NCBI GenBank assembly: GCA_047605605.1
Contig: JASGFG010000033.1
Coordinates: 1-36,462 of the forward strand
DNA: 36,462 nt
DNA from: JAATGA01 sp047605605
GTDB lineage: Bacteria; Pseudomonadota; Alphaproteobacteria; Rhodobacterales; Rhodobacteraceae
Reading direction: 5' to 3'
Shown here: in pieces, positions 1 to 7,451 of the stretch
Numbering within the stretch: the first letter of the stretch is position 1
Layout of the letters: the number at the start of each line of letters is the position of its first letter
Made by a program: the position numbers and the translations under genes
Notes under the pieces: generated by a model
What the model saw: only the letters and a program-made list of their open reading frames with translations
Told to the model about the DNA's origin: nothing
The model's database searches: none

Positions 1-944
1 GCCTTGGCCTGCTTGCCGGTCAGCACGTCGAATTTCGCCGTGGCATGGCCCTTGTCGGCCGCCGCCTCGGCCGGGGCATAGCCCTTGCCCTTTTTGGTGA
101 TCACATGGATCAGCATCGGCCCCGTCGCCCGCGCCTTGACCGTGCGCAGCACCGGCAGCAGCTGGTCCATGTCGTGCCCGTCGACCGGGCCGACATAGGA
201 AAAGCCCAGTTCCTCGAACAGGGTGCCGCCGACGGTCATGCCCTTCAGCAGTTCCTTGGCCCGGCGCGCGCCTTCCTGAAGCGGTTCCGGCAGCAGGCTG
301 ACCGCGCCGCGCGCCGCCGCCTTCAGGTCGTTGAAGGGCTGGCCCGCATAAAGGCGGCTGAGGTAGGAAGACAGCGCCCCCACCGGCGGGGCGATGGACA
401 TCTCGTTGTCGTTCAGGACGACGAACAGCCGCTTGCCCAGATGGCCCGCGTTGTTCAGCGCCTCGAAGGCCATGCCGGCGCTCATCGCGCCATCGCCGAT
501 GACGGCAATCGCATCGCCCGGATCGCCGCCCAGATCGGCCGCCACCTTGAACCCCAGGGCCGCGCTGATCGAGGTGGAGCTGTGCGCCGCCCCGAACGGA
601 TCATACCGGCTTTCCGACCGCTTGGTGAACCCCGACAGCCCGCCCTCGGTCCGCAGGGTGCGGATCCGGTCGCGGCGCCCGGTCAGGATCTTGTGCGGAT
701 AGCACTGGTGCCCCACGTCCCAGATCAGCTTGTCGCGCGGCGTGTCGAAGGTGGCGTGAAGGGCGACGTTCAGTTCCACCACCCCCAGCCCCGCGCCCAG
801 GTGCCCCCCGGTTTCGGAAACGGCGGAAATGGTTTCCGCCCGCAATTCATCGGCGACCAGCCGCAATTCGCGGTCGGACATGTAGCGCAGATCGGCCGGG
901 GTTTTCACCCGGTCCAGCGTCGGGGTCTTGGGTCGGTCGGTCAT
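1..944 (-). CDS. dxs: 1-deoxy-D-xylulose-5-phosphate synthase, N-terminal part
   Basis: The gene is cut by the left edge of the window; about 314 N-terminal residues are visible. The start ATG at 944-942 gives MTDRPKTPTLDRVKTPADLR, the usual opening of this family. Visible family features are the SETGGHLGAGLGVVELNVAL segment, the DVGHQCYPHKILTGRRD segment with its conserved histidine, and the thiamine-diphosphate/Mg motif GDGAMSAGMAFEALNN. The enzyme condenses pyruvate and glyceraldehyde-3-phosphate to DXP, the first step of the MEP isoprenoid pathway, and also feeds thiamine and pyridoxal synthesis. It is last in the order xseB-ispA-dxs, 42 bp after ispA, which is the classic operon in Proteobacteria. 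The identification is firm; only the C-terminal half is unseen. Confidence 0.97.
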   Translation of the reverse strand, partial: MTDRPKTPTLDRVKTPADLRYMSDRELRLVADELRAETISAVSETGGHLGAGLGVVELNVALHATFDTPRDKLIWDVGHQCYPHKILTGRRDRIRTLRTEGGLSGFTKRSESRYDPFGAAHSSTSISAALGFKVAADLGGDPGDAIAVIGDGAMSAGMAFEALNNAGHLGKRLFVVLNDNEMSIAPPVGALSSYLSRLYAGQPFNDLKAAARGAVSLLPEPLQEGARRAKELLKGMTVGGTLFEELGFSYVGPVDGHDMDQLLPVLRTVKARATGPMLIHVITKKGKGYAPAEAAADKGHATAKFDVLTGKQAK

Positions 945-986
945 TCCTGCCAGTTCCTCGGCCACGCTTCACGCATCCCGATCCTA

Positions 987-1856
987 TCAGCTTTCGCGCG
1001 AGATAGCGAAGCGTGCCGCCGCGATCAAGTTCGCCGCCCGGCCGCCATAGGGGGCCAGCGCCGCCTCGGCCTGGTCCACCAGTGCTGCCGCCCGCGCCTT
1101 GGCCCCCGCAAGGCCCAGAAGCGAGACGAAGGTGGCCTTGCCCGCCTCGGCATCCTTCTGCACCCGCTTGCCGGTCTTTTCGGGGTCGCCCTCCACGTCC
1201 AGCACATCGTCGGCGATCTGGAAGGCCAGGCCCAGGGCCGCCGCATAATCCGACAGCGGCGCGGGATCGGCCCCGGCCAGCACCGCCCCCGCCTCGGCCG
1301 ACCAGCGGATCAACGCCCCGGTCTTGGCGGCCTGCAATTCGGTGATCTCGGCCAGCGTCAGGGGCACGTCGGCGGTTTCCGCCGCGATGTCCAGCGCCTG
1401 GCCCAGAACCATGCCCCGCGCCCCTGCGGCTCGCGCCAGCCCGGCGACCAGCGCGATCCGCCTTTCGGCAGGCCCAAGCGCCGGGTCGGCCAACAGGTCG
1501 AAGGCCAGCGTCTGCAACGCATCGCCCGCCAGCACCGCCGTCGCCTCGTCCCATTTCACATGCACCGTGGGCTGCCCGCGGCGCAGGTCGTCGTCATCCA
1601 TGCAGGGCAGATCGTCATGGATCAGCGAATAGGCGTGCAGCGCCTCGACCGCCGCGGCCGCCGAAACCGCCGCCTCGGGGGCGATCCCGTGCATCGCGGC
1701 GCCTTCCAGCACCAGAAAGCCGCGCAGCCGCTTGCCGCCCACCAGCGCATAGCGCATCGCATGGATCACCGGCCGGTCCGCGGCCCCCCGCAGCGCCGCA
1801 GCCAGCCGCGCGTCGATCCGCGCCGCGGCCTCGCCAAGAGCCTCGGGAAAGCTCAC
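987..1856 (-). CDS. ispA: Farnesyl/geranyl diphosphate synthase (short-chain polyprenyl synthase)
   Basis: The 289-residue protein makes farnesyl (or geranylgeranyl) diphosphate from IPP and DMAPP in the cytoplasm. Visible motifs, in order, are GGKRLRG near residue 40, the first aspartate-rich motif DDLPCMDDDDLRRG near 81-94, GQALDI near 152, and the second aspartate motif FQIADDVLD near 212-220. I chose the GTG at 1856-1854 because it overlaps the xseB stop in a GTGA junction, which implies translational coupling, and because it gives the normal length of about 290 residues. An upstream ATG at 1949 would add 31 residues read from inside xseB. The chain length of the product cannot be settled by eye. 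The operon supports ispA. Confidence 0.95.
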   Translation of the reverse strand: MSFPEALGEAAARIDARLAAALRGAADRPVIHAMRYALVGGKRLRGFLVLEGAAMHGIAPEAAVSAAAAVEALHAYSLIHDDLPCMDDDDLRRGQPTVHVKWDEATAVLAGDALQTLAFDLLADPALGPAERRIALVAGLARAAGARGMVLGQALDIAAETADVPLTLAEITELQAAKTGALIRWSAEAGAVLAGADPAPLSDYAAALGLAFQIADDVLDVEGDPEKTGKRVQKDAEAGKATFVSLLGLAGAKARAAALVDQAEAALAPYGGRAANLIAAARFAISRES

Positions 1857-2092
1857 AACCCCTCCACCGGAGTGGTGCCGGTGGCGCGGCCTTCCTGCTG
1901 GCGGATCAGTTCCACCTTTTCCTCGGCGGCTTTCAGCTTGTCGGCGCAATGGGCCTTCAGCGCGGCGCCGCGCTCGTAAAGGGCGATCGAGGCTTCCAGC
2001 GCCACATCGCCGCGTTCCAGCTGGCCCACGACGCCTTCCAGCGCGGTCATGGCCTCTTCAAAGGTCATTTCGGAAATCGGTTTGTCGGTCAT
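1853..2092 (-). CDS. xseB: Exodeoxyribonuclease VII small subunit
   Basis: This 79-residue protein starts MTDKPISEMTFEEAMTALEG, and the region VVGQLERGDVALEASIALYE is the hallmark of XseB. The small subunit binds XseA to form the nuclease that degrades single-stranded DNA to oligonucleotides. Residues 9-70 read as two long amphipathic helices, as expected for the family. Its stop overlaps the GTG start of ispA by 4 bp. It is the first gene of xseB-ispA-dxs, so the promoter should lie in the approximately 210 bp between it and the divergent MFS gene. The start ATG (2092-2090) gives the usual family length of about 80. Confidence 0.95.
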   Translation of the reverse strand: MTDKPISEMTFEEAMTALEGVVGQLERGDVALEASIALYERGAALKAHCADKLKAAEEKVELIRQQEGRATGTTPVEGL

Positions 2093-2150
2093 CTTCGCCC
2101 CCGGCCGTTCTGCCATTCTGAAACCACATCCCCCCGGCGGAGTCGAGAGT

Positions 2151-2178
2151 GCCCCGCCCCCTGCGCCCCGCCCCCTGC
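2151..2178. repeat. 14-bp tandem duplication
   Basis: The unit GCCCCGCCCCCTGC occurs twice back to back (2151-2164 and 2165-2178), followed by a further GCCCCC. It lies in the intergenic region between divergent xseB and the MFS gene. It may be simple slippage in C-rich DNA, and no function is visible. Confidence 0.7.
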
Positions 2179-2301
2179 GCCCCCATGTGTGCGGCGCAGG
2201 GCAGCCATGCGCCGCTAGCGCAAACATTTCCTTGCCTGACGCCGGGGCACATGAGATGGCTGCGCCATAGCAAGACCTGCCGCGAACAGGACCGCATTCC
2301 C

Positions 2302-3522
2302 ATGCCCAGCCTCGACTGCACCGCCGACGCCCCGCCGGCGGCCCGGCCCAATCCGACGCTTGTCCACCTTGCGCTGGCACTGGGCGGATTTTCTATCGGC
2401 ACCTCTGAATTCGAGGCGATGAGCCTGCTGCCCTATTTCTCGCGCGATCTGGGCATCGACGAGGCGACAGCCAGCCATGTGATCAGTGCCTATGCCCTGG
2501 GGGTGGTCATCGGGGCGCCGGTTCTGGCGGTCGTAGGGGCGCGGATGTCGCGGCGCACGCTGCTGATCGTGCTGATGCTGGCCTATGCGGTGGGCAACAT
2601 CCTTTCGGCGCTGGCGGGGTCGTATAACCTGCTGATCCTGTCGCGGTTCCTGTGCGGCCTGCCGCATGGCGCGTTCTTCGGCGTGGGCGCCCTGGTCGCG
2701 GCCAGCGTCGTGCCGCCGGGGCAGAGGACCAAGGCCATCGCCCGGATGATGATCGGCCTGACGATTGCCACCGTCATCGGCGTGCCGCTGGCCAGTGTGC
2801 TGGGCCAGACGGTCGGCTGGCGGTGGGGCTTCGGCCTCGTGGCGCTGCTGGCCTCGGCCACAGCGACGGCGGTGTTCCTCTATGCGCCCAAGGATGCGCC
2901 GCGGCGCGACGTCAACCCGCTGTCCGAGCTTTCGGCGCTGGGCAACCGGCAGGTCCTGCTGACACTGGCGACGGCGGCCATCGGCTTTGGCGGATTCTTC
3001 GCGGTCTATACCTATGTCGCCTCGACCCTGATCGAGGTGACGGGCACGGGCGGCGCCTCGGTTCCGCCGGTGCTGGCGCTGATGGGGGTGGGGATGACGC
3101 TGGGCACGCTGCTGGCGGGCTGGGGCGCGGACCGCAACCCGGTGATGGCGGCCTGGGTGATCCTGATCTCTTCGATGCTTCTGATGCTGGTCTATCCGTC
3201 CACGACGGGGAACATCTGGATCATGGCGGGCGTGCTCTTCTGCATCGGGCTGTCGGGCAGCCTTGGCACCGTCCTGCAAGGCCGGCTGATGGATGTCGCG
3301 GGCGAGGCGCAGACCATGGCCGCCGCGATGAACCATTCCGCCTTCAACGCCGCCAATGCCCTCGGCCCGCTGCTGGCCTCGATGGCGGTCGCCGCCGGTT
3401 ACGGCTTTCCCGCCTCGGGCTATGTGGGCGCGGGCCTCTGCGTCGCGGGGATGGTGATCTATGCGATCACCCTCTGGGACGCGCGGCGCAACCCGCCGCC
3501 CCTCCTTCACCGCATCCACTGA
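2302..3522 (+). CDS. MFS transporter, AraJ/DHA1-like efflux permease
   Basis: This is a 406-residue integral membrane protein with about twelve hydrophobic segments, typical of the drug:H+ antiporter-1 group of the major facilitator superfamily. The first helix carries the GGFSIGTSEFEAMSLLPYFS pattern seen in AraJ and related arabinose or drug efflux permeases. The loop after helix 2 has VVGARMSRRTLLI, a divergent form of MFS motif A, and helix 4/5 has LSRFLCGLPHGAFFGVGALV. The start ATG at 2302 is preceded by AGGA about 10 nt upstream; earlier in-frame ATGs would add a non-hydrophobic extension from the intergenic region. The substrate is unknown. It is a single-gene unit, convergent with the epimerase-like gene. 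Confidence 0.88.
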   Translation: MPSLDCTADAPPAARPNPTLVHLALALGGFSIGTSEFEAMSLLPYFSRDLGIDEATASHVISAYALGVVIGAPVLAVVGARMSRRTLLIVLMLAYAVGNILSALAGSYNLLILSRFLCGLPHGAFFGVGALVAASVVPPGQRTKAIARMMIGLTIATVIGVPLASVLGQTVGWRWGFGLVALLASATATAVFLYAPKDAPRRDVNPLSELSALGNRQVLLTLATAAIGFGGFFAVYTYVASTLIEVTGTGGASVPPVLALMGVGMTLGTLLAGWGADRNPVMAAWVILISSMLLMLVYPSTTGNIWIMAGVLFCIGLSGSLGTVLQGRLMDVAGEAQTMAAAMNHSAFNAANALGPLLASMAVAAGYGFPASGYVGAGLCVAGMVIYAITLWDARRNPPPLLHRIH

Positions 3523-3536
3523 TCCCTTCGCGCTTG

Positions 3537-3597
3537 CCCCTTCATCTTGGCCCAAATACCCTGCGGGGTGGTCCGGAGGGGTGCAAAACCCCTCCGG
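3537..3597 (-). repeat. 3'-end mosaic element, copy 1
   Basis: Read on the minus strand, it begins with a 9-bp hairpin CCGGAGGGG/CCCCTCCGG with the 7-nt loop TTTTGCA (arms at 3589-3597 and 3573-3581). The tail CCCCGCAGGGTATTTGGGCC then AAGATGAAGGGG follows, to 3537. It begins 22 nt after the stop of the minus-strand epimerase-like gene. It shares its hairpin loop and tail with the copies at 11850 and 18406, and its architecture with 34866. Confidence 0.85.
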
Positions 3598-3619
3598 GGC
3601 CGGCCAAAGGGGCGACGCC

Positions 3620-4453
3620 CTAGGCCCCGGCCAGCGCCGCCAGCCCCTCGCGATAGGTCGGGTAAAGCAGCCTCACCCCCAGTTCCGCCTTGATCCGGTC
3701 ATTCCTGACCCGCTTGGATTCCGCATAAAAGCTGCGGGCCAGGGGCGTCATCTCGGCCTCGTCATAGGGGATTTCCGGCGGACGCGGCAGGCCCAGCAGG
3801 TCGGCGGCATAGGCCAGAACCTCGTCAGGGGGTGAGGGGTCGTCGTCGCAGACGTTGTAGATCGTCCCCGGCGCCGGCGCATTGATCGACGCCTCCAGCA
3901 CCTGTGCGATGTCGTCCACATGGATGCGGCTGAACACCTGCCCCTGCTTCACGATCAGCCGCGCCGTGCCGGCCCTGACCTTTTCAAACGGCCCCCGTCC
4001 GGGACCATAGATCCCGGCAAGGCGAAAGATGTGCAGGGGCAGGCCCATCCGCTGCCAGGCCGCCTCGGCCTCGGCCCGCTGCACGCCGCGGCGGGTCAGC
4101 GGCTCCAGCGGGCTGCGTTCGTCGACCCAGCCGCCCTGACGGTCGCCATAGACCCCGGTGGTGGACAGGTATCCCACCCAGTCCGGCCGCGCGGCGGCGA
4201 TCTGCGCGGCATGGCTGCGCAGCACCGGGTCGCCCTGATCGTCCGGCGCGATGGAGATCAGCAGATGGCTGGCCGCCTCCAGCGCCGGGCGCAGGTCGGT
4301 GGGCAACAGCAGCGGCCTGACCCCGCTGTCGCGGATGGCGCGGGCCTTGGCCGGGTCGCGCGTCGTGCCGGTGATCTGCCAGCCCTGCGGCACCAGGCGC
4401 CGGGCCAGCGCCTGCGCCGAATAGCCATGGCCAAGGGAGAGAAGCGTTTTCAT
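3620..4453 (-). CDS. NAD(P)-dependent epimerase/dehydratase-like protein (atypical SDR, YeeZ-like)
   Basis: This is a 277-residue cytoplasmic Rossmann protein. The N-terminus LLSLGHGYSAQALARRL (4-20) is a shortened nucleotide-binding glycine motif. STTGVYGDRQGGWVDE (97-112) and FRLAGIYGPGRG (143-154) are characteristic of the extended SDR family that includes nucleotide-sugar epimerases. The classical YxxxK catalytic pair is not obvious, since the tyrosine of GVYG is followed by no lysine at the right spacing, which fits the atypical YeeZ-like group. The start ATG (4453-4451) gives MKTLLSL directly before the Rossmann strand. It is divergent from AMP nucleosidase across 114 bp. Its substrate is unknown. 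Confidence 0.82.
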   Translation of the reverse strand: MKTLLSLGHGYSAQALARRLVPQGWQITGTTRDPAKARAIRDSGVRPLLLPTDLRPALEAASHLLISIAPDDQGDPVLRSHAAQIAAARPDWVGYLSTTGVYGDRQGGWVDERSPLEPLTRRGVQRAEAEAAWQRMGLPLHIFRLAGIYGPGRGPFEKVRAGTARLIVKQGQVFSRIHVDDIAQVLEASINAPAPGTIYNVCDDDPSPPDEVLAYAADLLGLPRPPEIPYDEAEMTPLARSFYAESKRVRNDRIKAELGVRLLYPTYREGLAALAGA

Positions 4454-4567
4454 TCCCCGACTATCTCCCGGCCCCGCCCGGCCCGCAAGACGGTCGCTGT
4501 GCAAGCAGTCACTTGCCTGTTTCGCGGGCTTCGTATCAGGATGGGCGACATTTCCAGCGGACAGACC

Positions 4568-6043
4568 ATGCACGACGCCCATACGATCCTGACGCCCCAG
4601 TATCCGGCCCCCGAAAGTTTCACCGACGCCACCGCCGCCGTCGCCCGGCTGGAAGAGATCTATGCAATCTCGCTGGAGTTCCTGTTCGCCCAGTTCAACC
4701 GGGTGATCGCGACGGGCCGTCCCGCCACGCGGCTGCGCGCCTTCTACCCCGAGGTGCGGCTGACCGTGACCAGCTTTGCCAAGGCGGATTCGCGGCTGTC
4801 CTTCGGCCATGTCTCGGCGCCGGGCACCTATTCGACCACGATCACCCGGCCCGACCTGTTCCGCAACTACCTGACGCAGCAACTGGGCCTGCTGATCCAG
4901 AACCATGGCGTGCCGGTGATGATCGGCGTGTCGGAAACCCCGATCCCGATCCACTTTGCGCTGGCCGGAAATCCGGCGGTTCTGGTCCCGCAGGAAGGGG
5001 CGCTGGACTTTTCGCTGCGCGATGTGTTCGACGTGCCGGACCTGGCCACCACGAACGACGACATCGTGAACGGCTTTCGCCTGACGCACCCGGACGGGTC
5101 TTTCCCGCTGGCCCCGTTCACCGCGCAACGGGTGGATTATTCGCTGGCCCGCCTGTCGCATTACACCGCGACCGATGCCACGCATTTCCAGAACCATGTG
5201 CTGTTCACCAACTATCAGTTCTATGTCGATGAATTCGAGGCCATCGCCCGCGCCGCGCTGGCCGACCCCGACAGCGGCTATTCCGCCTTTGTCGCGCCCG
5301 GCAATCAGGTGATCGAGGCGGCGGATGCGCCGCTGGTGCCGCTGACCAAGATGCCGCAGATGCCGACCTATCACCTGAAACGCCCCGACGGGCAGGGGAT
5401 CACCCTGGTCAACATCGGCGTCGGCCCGTCGAATGCGAAAACCGCCACCGACCATATCGCGGTGCTGCGCCCCCATGCCTGGCTGATGGTCGGCCATTGC
5501 GCGGGGCTGCGGAACACGCAGGCCCTGGGCGATTTCGTGCTGGCCCATGCCTATCTGCGCGAGGATCACGTTCTGGACGACGACCTGCCGGTCTGGGTGC
5601 CGATCCCGGCGCTGGCCGAAATCCAGATCGCGCTGGAAGACGCGGTGGAAGAGGTGACGCAGCTGGAAGGCTATGAGTTGAAGCGGATCATGCGCACCGG
5701 CACCGTGGCGACCATCGACAACCGCAACTGGGAACTGCGCGACCAGTCCGGCCCGGTGCAGCGCCTGTCGCAGTCGCGCGCCATCGCGCTGGACATGGAG
5801 TCGGCAACCATCGCCGCCAACGGGTTCCGGTTCCGTGTGCCCTATGGCACCTTGCTGTGCGTGTCGGACAAGCCGCTGCATGGCGAGTTGAAGCTGCCCG
5901 GCATGGCGTCGGACTTTTACCGCACCCAGGTGGCGCGCCATCTGCGCATCGGCATCCGCGCGATGGAGACGCTGCGCGAAATGCCGGTAGAGCGCATTCA
6001 CAGCCGCAAGTTGCGCAGTTTCGAGGAGACAGCCTTCCTCTGA
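4568..6043 (+). CDS. amn: AMP nucleosidase
   Basis: The 491-residue protein matches AMP nucleosidase, which hydrolyses AMP to adenine and ribose-5-phosphate and so controls the adenylate pool. The N-terminal half (to about 180) is the AMN-specific domain, with LEEIYAISLEFLFAQFNRV and LIQNHGVPVMIGVSETPIPI. The C-terminal half is a nucleoside-phosphorylase fold with VNIGVGPSNAKTATDHIAVL, LMVGHCAGLRN and the signature ALDMESATIAANGFR followed by LLCVSDKPLHGELK. Two in-frame ATGs are possible, at 4541 and 4568. I prefer 4568, since it gives the length usual for the family and lies after a promoter-like TTGCCT-N15-TATCAG (4513-4539) that would put the transcript start near the first ATG. It is divergent from the epimerase-like gene. 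Confidence 0.95.
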   Translation: MHDAHTILTPQYPAPESFTDATAAVARLEEIYAISLEFLFAQFNRVIATGRPATRLRAFYPEVRLTVTSFAKADSRLSFGHVSAPGTYSTTITRPDLFRNYLTQQLGLLIQNHGVPVMIGVSETPIPIHFALAGNPAVLVPQEGALDFSLRDVFDVPDLATTNDDIVNGFRLTHPDGSFPLAPFTAQRVDYSLARLSHYTATDATHFQNHVLFTNYQFYVDEFEAIARAALADPDSGYSAFVAPGNQVIEAADAPLVPLTKMPQMPTYHLKRPDGQGITLVNIGVGPSNAKTATDHIAVLRPHAWLMVGHCAGLRNTQALGDFVLAHAYLREDHVLDDDLPVWVPIPALAEIQIALEDAVEEVTQLEGYELKRIMRTGTVATIDNRNWELRDQSGPVQRLSQSRAIALDMESATIAANGFRFRVPYGTLLCVSDKPLHGELKLPGMASDFYRTQVARHLRIGIRAMETLREMPVERIHSRKLRSFEETAFL

Positions 6044-6089
6044 CGCCGCGAAAACCGGGCGAAATCCGCCCATTCGCGGCGGTTGGGGC

Positions 6090-6118
6090 TTGATTTGTTC
6101 GGTGAAAACCTGTGTAGC
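6090..6118 (+). promoter_or_regulatory. Candidate promoter of the HU gene
   Basis: TTGATT (6090-6095) and TGTAGC (6113-6118) are separated by 17 bp and lie 67 bp before the HU start. The -35 match is fair and the -10 match weak, so this is a suggestion only. Confidence 0.35.
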
Positions 6119-6185
6119 GGGTCCGGTCGCCCCGACGGGCCACAAGACAAACCGCCCCGCAAGCGGGCAGAAAAAGGAACGAGAG

Positions 6186-6473
6186 ATGTCGAAACCGATG
6201 ACCAAGACCCAGCTTGTCGCCGCGCTTGCCGAAGCCATGGGGTCGGACAAGAAAACTGCGGGCGCCGCGCTGGATGCCATCGCCTCGGTCGTCGCGCGCG
6301 AAGTGGCCGCGGGTGGCGCCGTCACCCTGCCGGGTCTGGGCAAGGTTGCCTGCAAGGCCCGCCCCGAGCGTCAGGTCCGCAACCCGGCCACCGGCGAAAC
6401 CGTGACCAAGCCCGCCGACAAGCAGGTGAAAGTCACCGTGGCCAAGGCCCTGAAAGAAGTCGTCAACGCCTGA
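6186..6473 (+). CDS. hup: DNA-binding protein HU
   Basis: This 95-residue histone-like protein has the standard HU/IHF layout: the N-terminal helices MTKTQLVAALAEAMG and KKTAGAALDAIASVV, the saddle strand LPGLGKVACKARPERQVRNP, and the arm-to-C-helix region PATGETVTKPADKQVKVTV. The conserved arm segment GRNPxTGE is here VRNPATGE. The dimer bends and compacts DNA. The lysine-rich C-terminus (KQVKVTVAKALKEVVNA) and lack of IHF-specific residues favour HU over IHF. The start at 6186 follows AAAAAGGAACGAGAG, a strong ribosome-binding site. A good intrinsic terminator follows at 6507, so it is probably monocistronic. Confidence 0.94.
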   Translation: MSKPMTKTQLVAALAEAMGSDKKTAGAALDAIASVVAREVAAGGAVTLPGLGKVACKARPERQVRNPATGETVTKPADKQVKVTVAKALKEVVNA

Positions 6474-6506
6474 TCCTTTCGCCCTTGCGGGCGGGATGGG
6501 GGTTTG

Positions 6507-6533
6507 AAAGGGTCGCCGCACGGCGGCCCTTTT
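6507..6533 (+). terminator. Intrinsic terminator after HU
   Basis: The arms AAAGGGTCGCCG (6507-6518) and CGGCGGCCCTTT (6521-6532) pair with one G-T wobble around a 2-nt loop and end in TTTT. It lies 33 nt after the HU stop and before the ribosome-binding site of the next gene. Confidence 0.8.
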
Positions 6534-6557
6534 GCTTTGGCCCGGAAGGAAAGCGTC

Positions 6558-7427
6558 ATGGATTTTCGCGCGATCGGCATGGGCGTGGCGTTCGCGCTGA
6601 TGTGGTCTTCGGCCTTTGCCACGGCGCGGGTGATCGTGGCGGATGCGCCGCCCCTGTGGGCGCTGGTCGCCCGGTTCGCCGTTTCGGGCGCGGTGGCCTG
6701 CGGGCTGGCGCTGGCCATGGGGCAAAGCTGGCGGCTGGCAAAGGGACAGGGGCGGGCGGTCGTCGTCTTTGGCCTGTGCCAGAACGCCGCCTATCTGGGG
6801 CTGAACTTCGTCGCCATGCAGCGGGTCGAGGCGTCGGTTGCGGCCATCATCGGCTCGGCCATGCCGCTGAACGTGGCGATGCTGGGCTGGCTGTGGCGGC
6901 GCGACCGGATCGGGGGCCTTGGCCTTGCCGGGCTGGCCGCGGGATTTGCCGGGGTGGCGCTGATCATGGGCGTCCGCATTCAGGCGGGGGCCGATCCTGT
7001 CGGCGTGGGGCTTTGCATCTGCGCGGCGGTGGCGCTGGCCGTGGCCACGCTGACCGTGCGGGGGGCATCCGGCGGCGGCAACCTGCTGATGGTCGTGGGC
7101 TTGCAGATGCTGGTCGGCTGCGCCGCGCTGATCCCGCTGGCGACGCTGACCGAGGCGCTGGCGGTTCGCTGGTCCCCGCCGCTGGTCGCGGCCTTTGCCT
7201 ATCAGGTGCTGGTGCCGGGCGTCCTTGCGACGGTGCTGTGGTTCAGGCTGGTGGGGCGGATCGGGGCGGTGCGCGCCTCGACCTTTCACTTTCTGAACCC
7301 GATCTTCGGGCTGGGGATCGCCGCGTTGTTGCTGGGCGAACATATCGGGGCGATGGACCTGATCGGCGCGGCCATCGCCATGGCCGGCATCCTGATGGTG
7401 CAGAGGGCGCGGGCCAGACGGGTCTAG
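6558..7427 (+). CDS. EamA/DMT-family transporter
   Basis: This is a 289-residue membrane protein with two repeated five-helix halves, typical of the drug/metabolite transporter superfamily. The first repeat starts IGMGVAFALMWSSAFATARV, and the EamA pattern recurs around VGLCICAAVALAVATLTVRG. The C-terminal half ends with ASTFHFLNPIFGLGIAALLL and GEHIGAMDLIGAAIAMAGIL, a near-diagnostic EamA ending (final loop glutamate plus helix). The family exports amino acids, purines and other metabolites, and the substrate here cannot be read. The start ATG at 6558 follows GGAAGGAAAGCGTC, a good ribosome-binding site. The HU terminator upstream suggests its own promoter or read-through. Confidence 0.88.
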   Translation: MDFRAIGMGVAFALMWSSAFATARVIVADAPPLWALVARFAVSGAVACGLALAMGQSWRLAKGQGRAVVVFGLCQNAAYLGLNFVAMQRVEASVAAIIGSAMPLNVAMLGWLWRRDRIGGLGLAGLAAGFAGVALIMGVRIQAGADPVGVGLCICAAVALAVATLTVRGASGGGNLLMVVGLQMLVGCAALIPLATLTEALAVRWSPPLVAAFAYQVLVPGVLATVLWFRLVGRIGAVRASTFHFLNPIFGLGIAALLLGEHIGAMDLIGAAIAMAGILMVQRARARRV

Positions 7428-7428
7428 C

Positions 7429-7444
7429 CGGCCCGCGCGGGCCG
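7429..7444. terminator. 16-bp perfect palindrome between convergent genes
   Basis: CGGCCCGCGCGGGCCG is perfectly self-complementary and sits in the 24-bp gap between the stop of the EamA gene (+) and the stop of the racemase-family gene (-). It could fold in transcripts from both sides. There is no T-tract, so a terminator role is inference from position only. Confidence 0.45.
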
Positions 7445-7451
7445 AAGGCCC

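Noticed and set aside
45..1979. A 644-codon plus-strand open frame over dxs and ispA
   Set aside because: It is a mirror of two well-identified minus-strand genes and has no recognisable domain.
3620..6355. A 911-codon open frame on the minus strand running through amn and HU
   Set aside because: Only its last 277 codons are a recognisable protein. The rest is the antisense of amn and HU, kept open by high GC and codon bias, and has an arginine/histidine/glutamine-rich composition typical of shadow frames.
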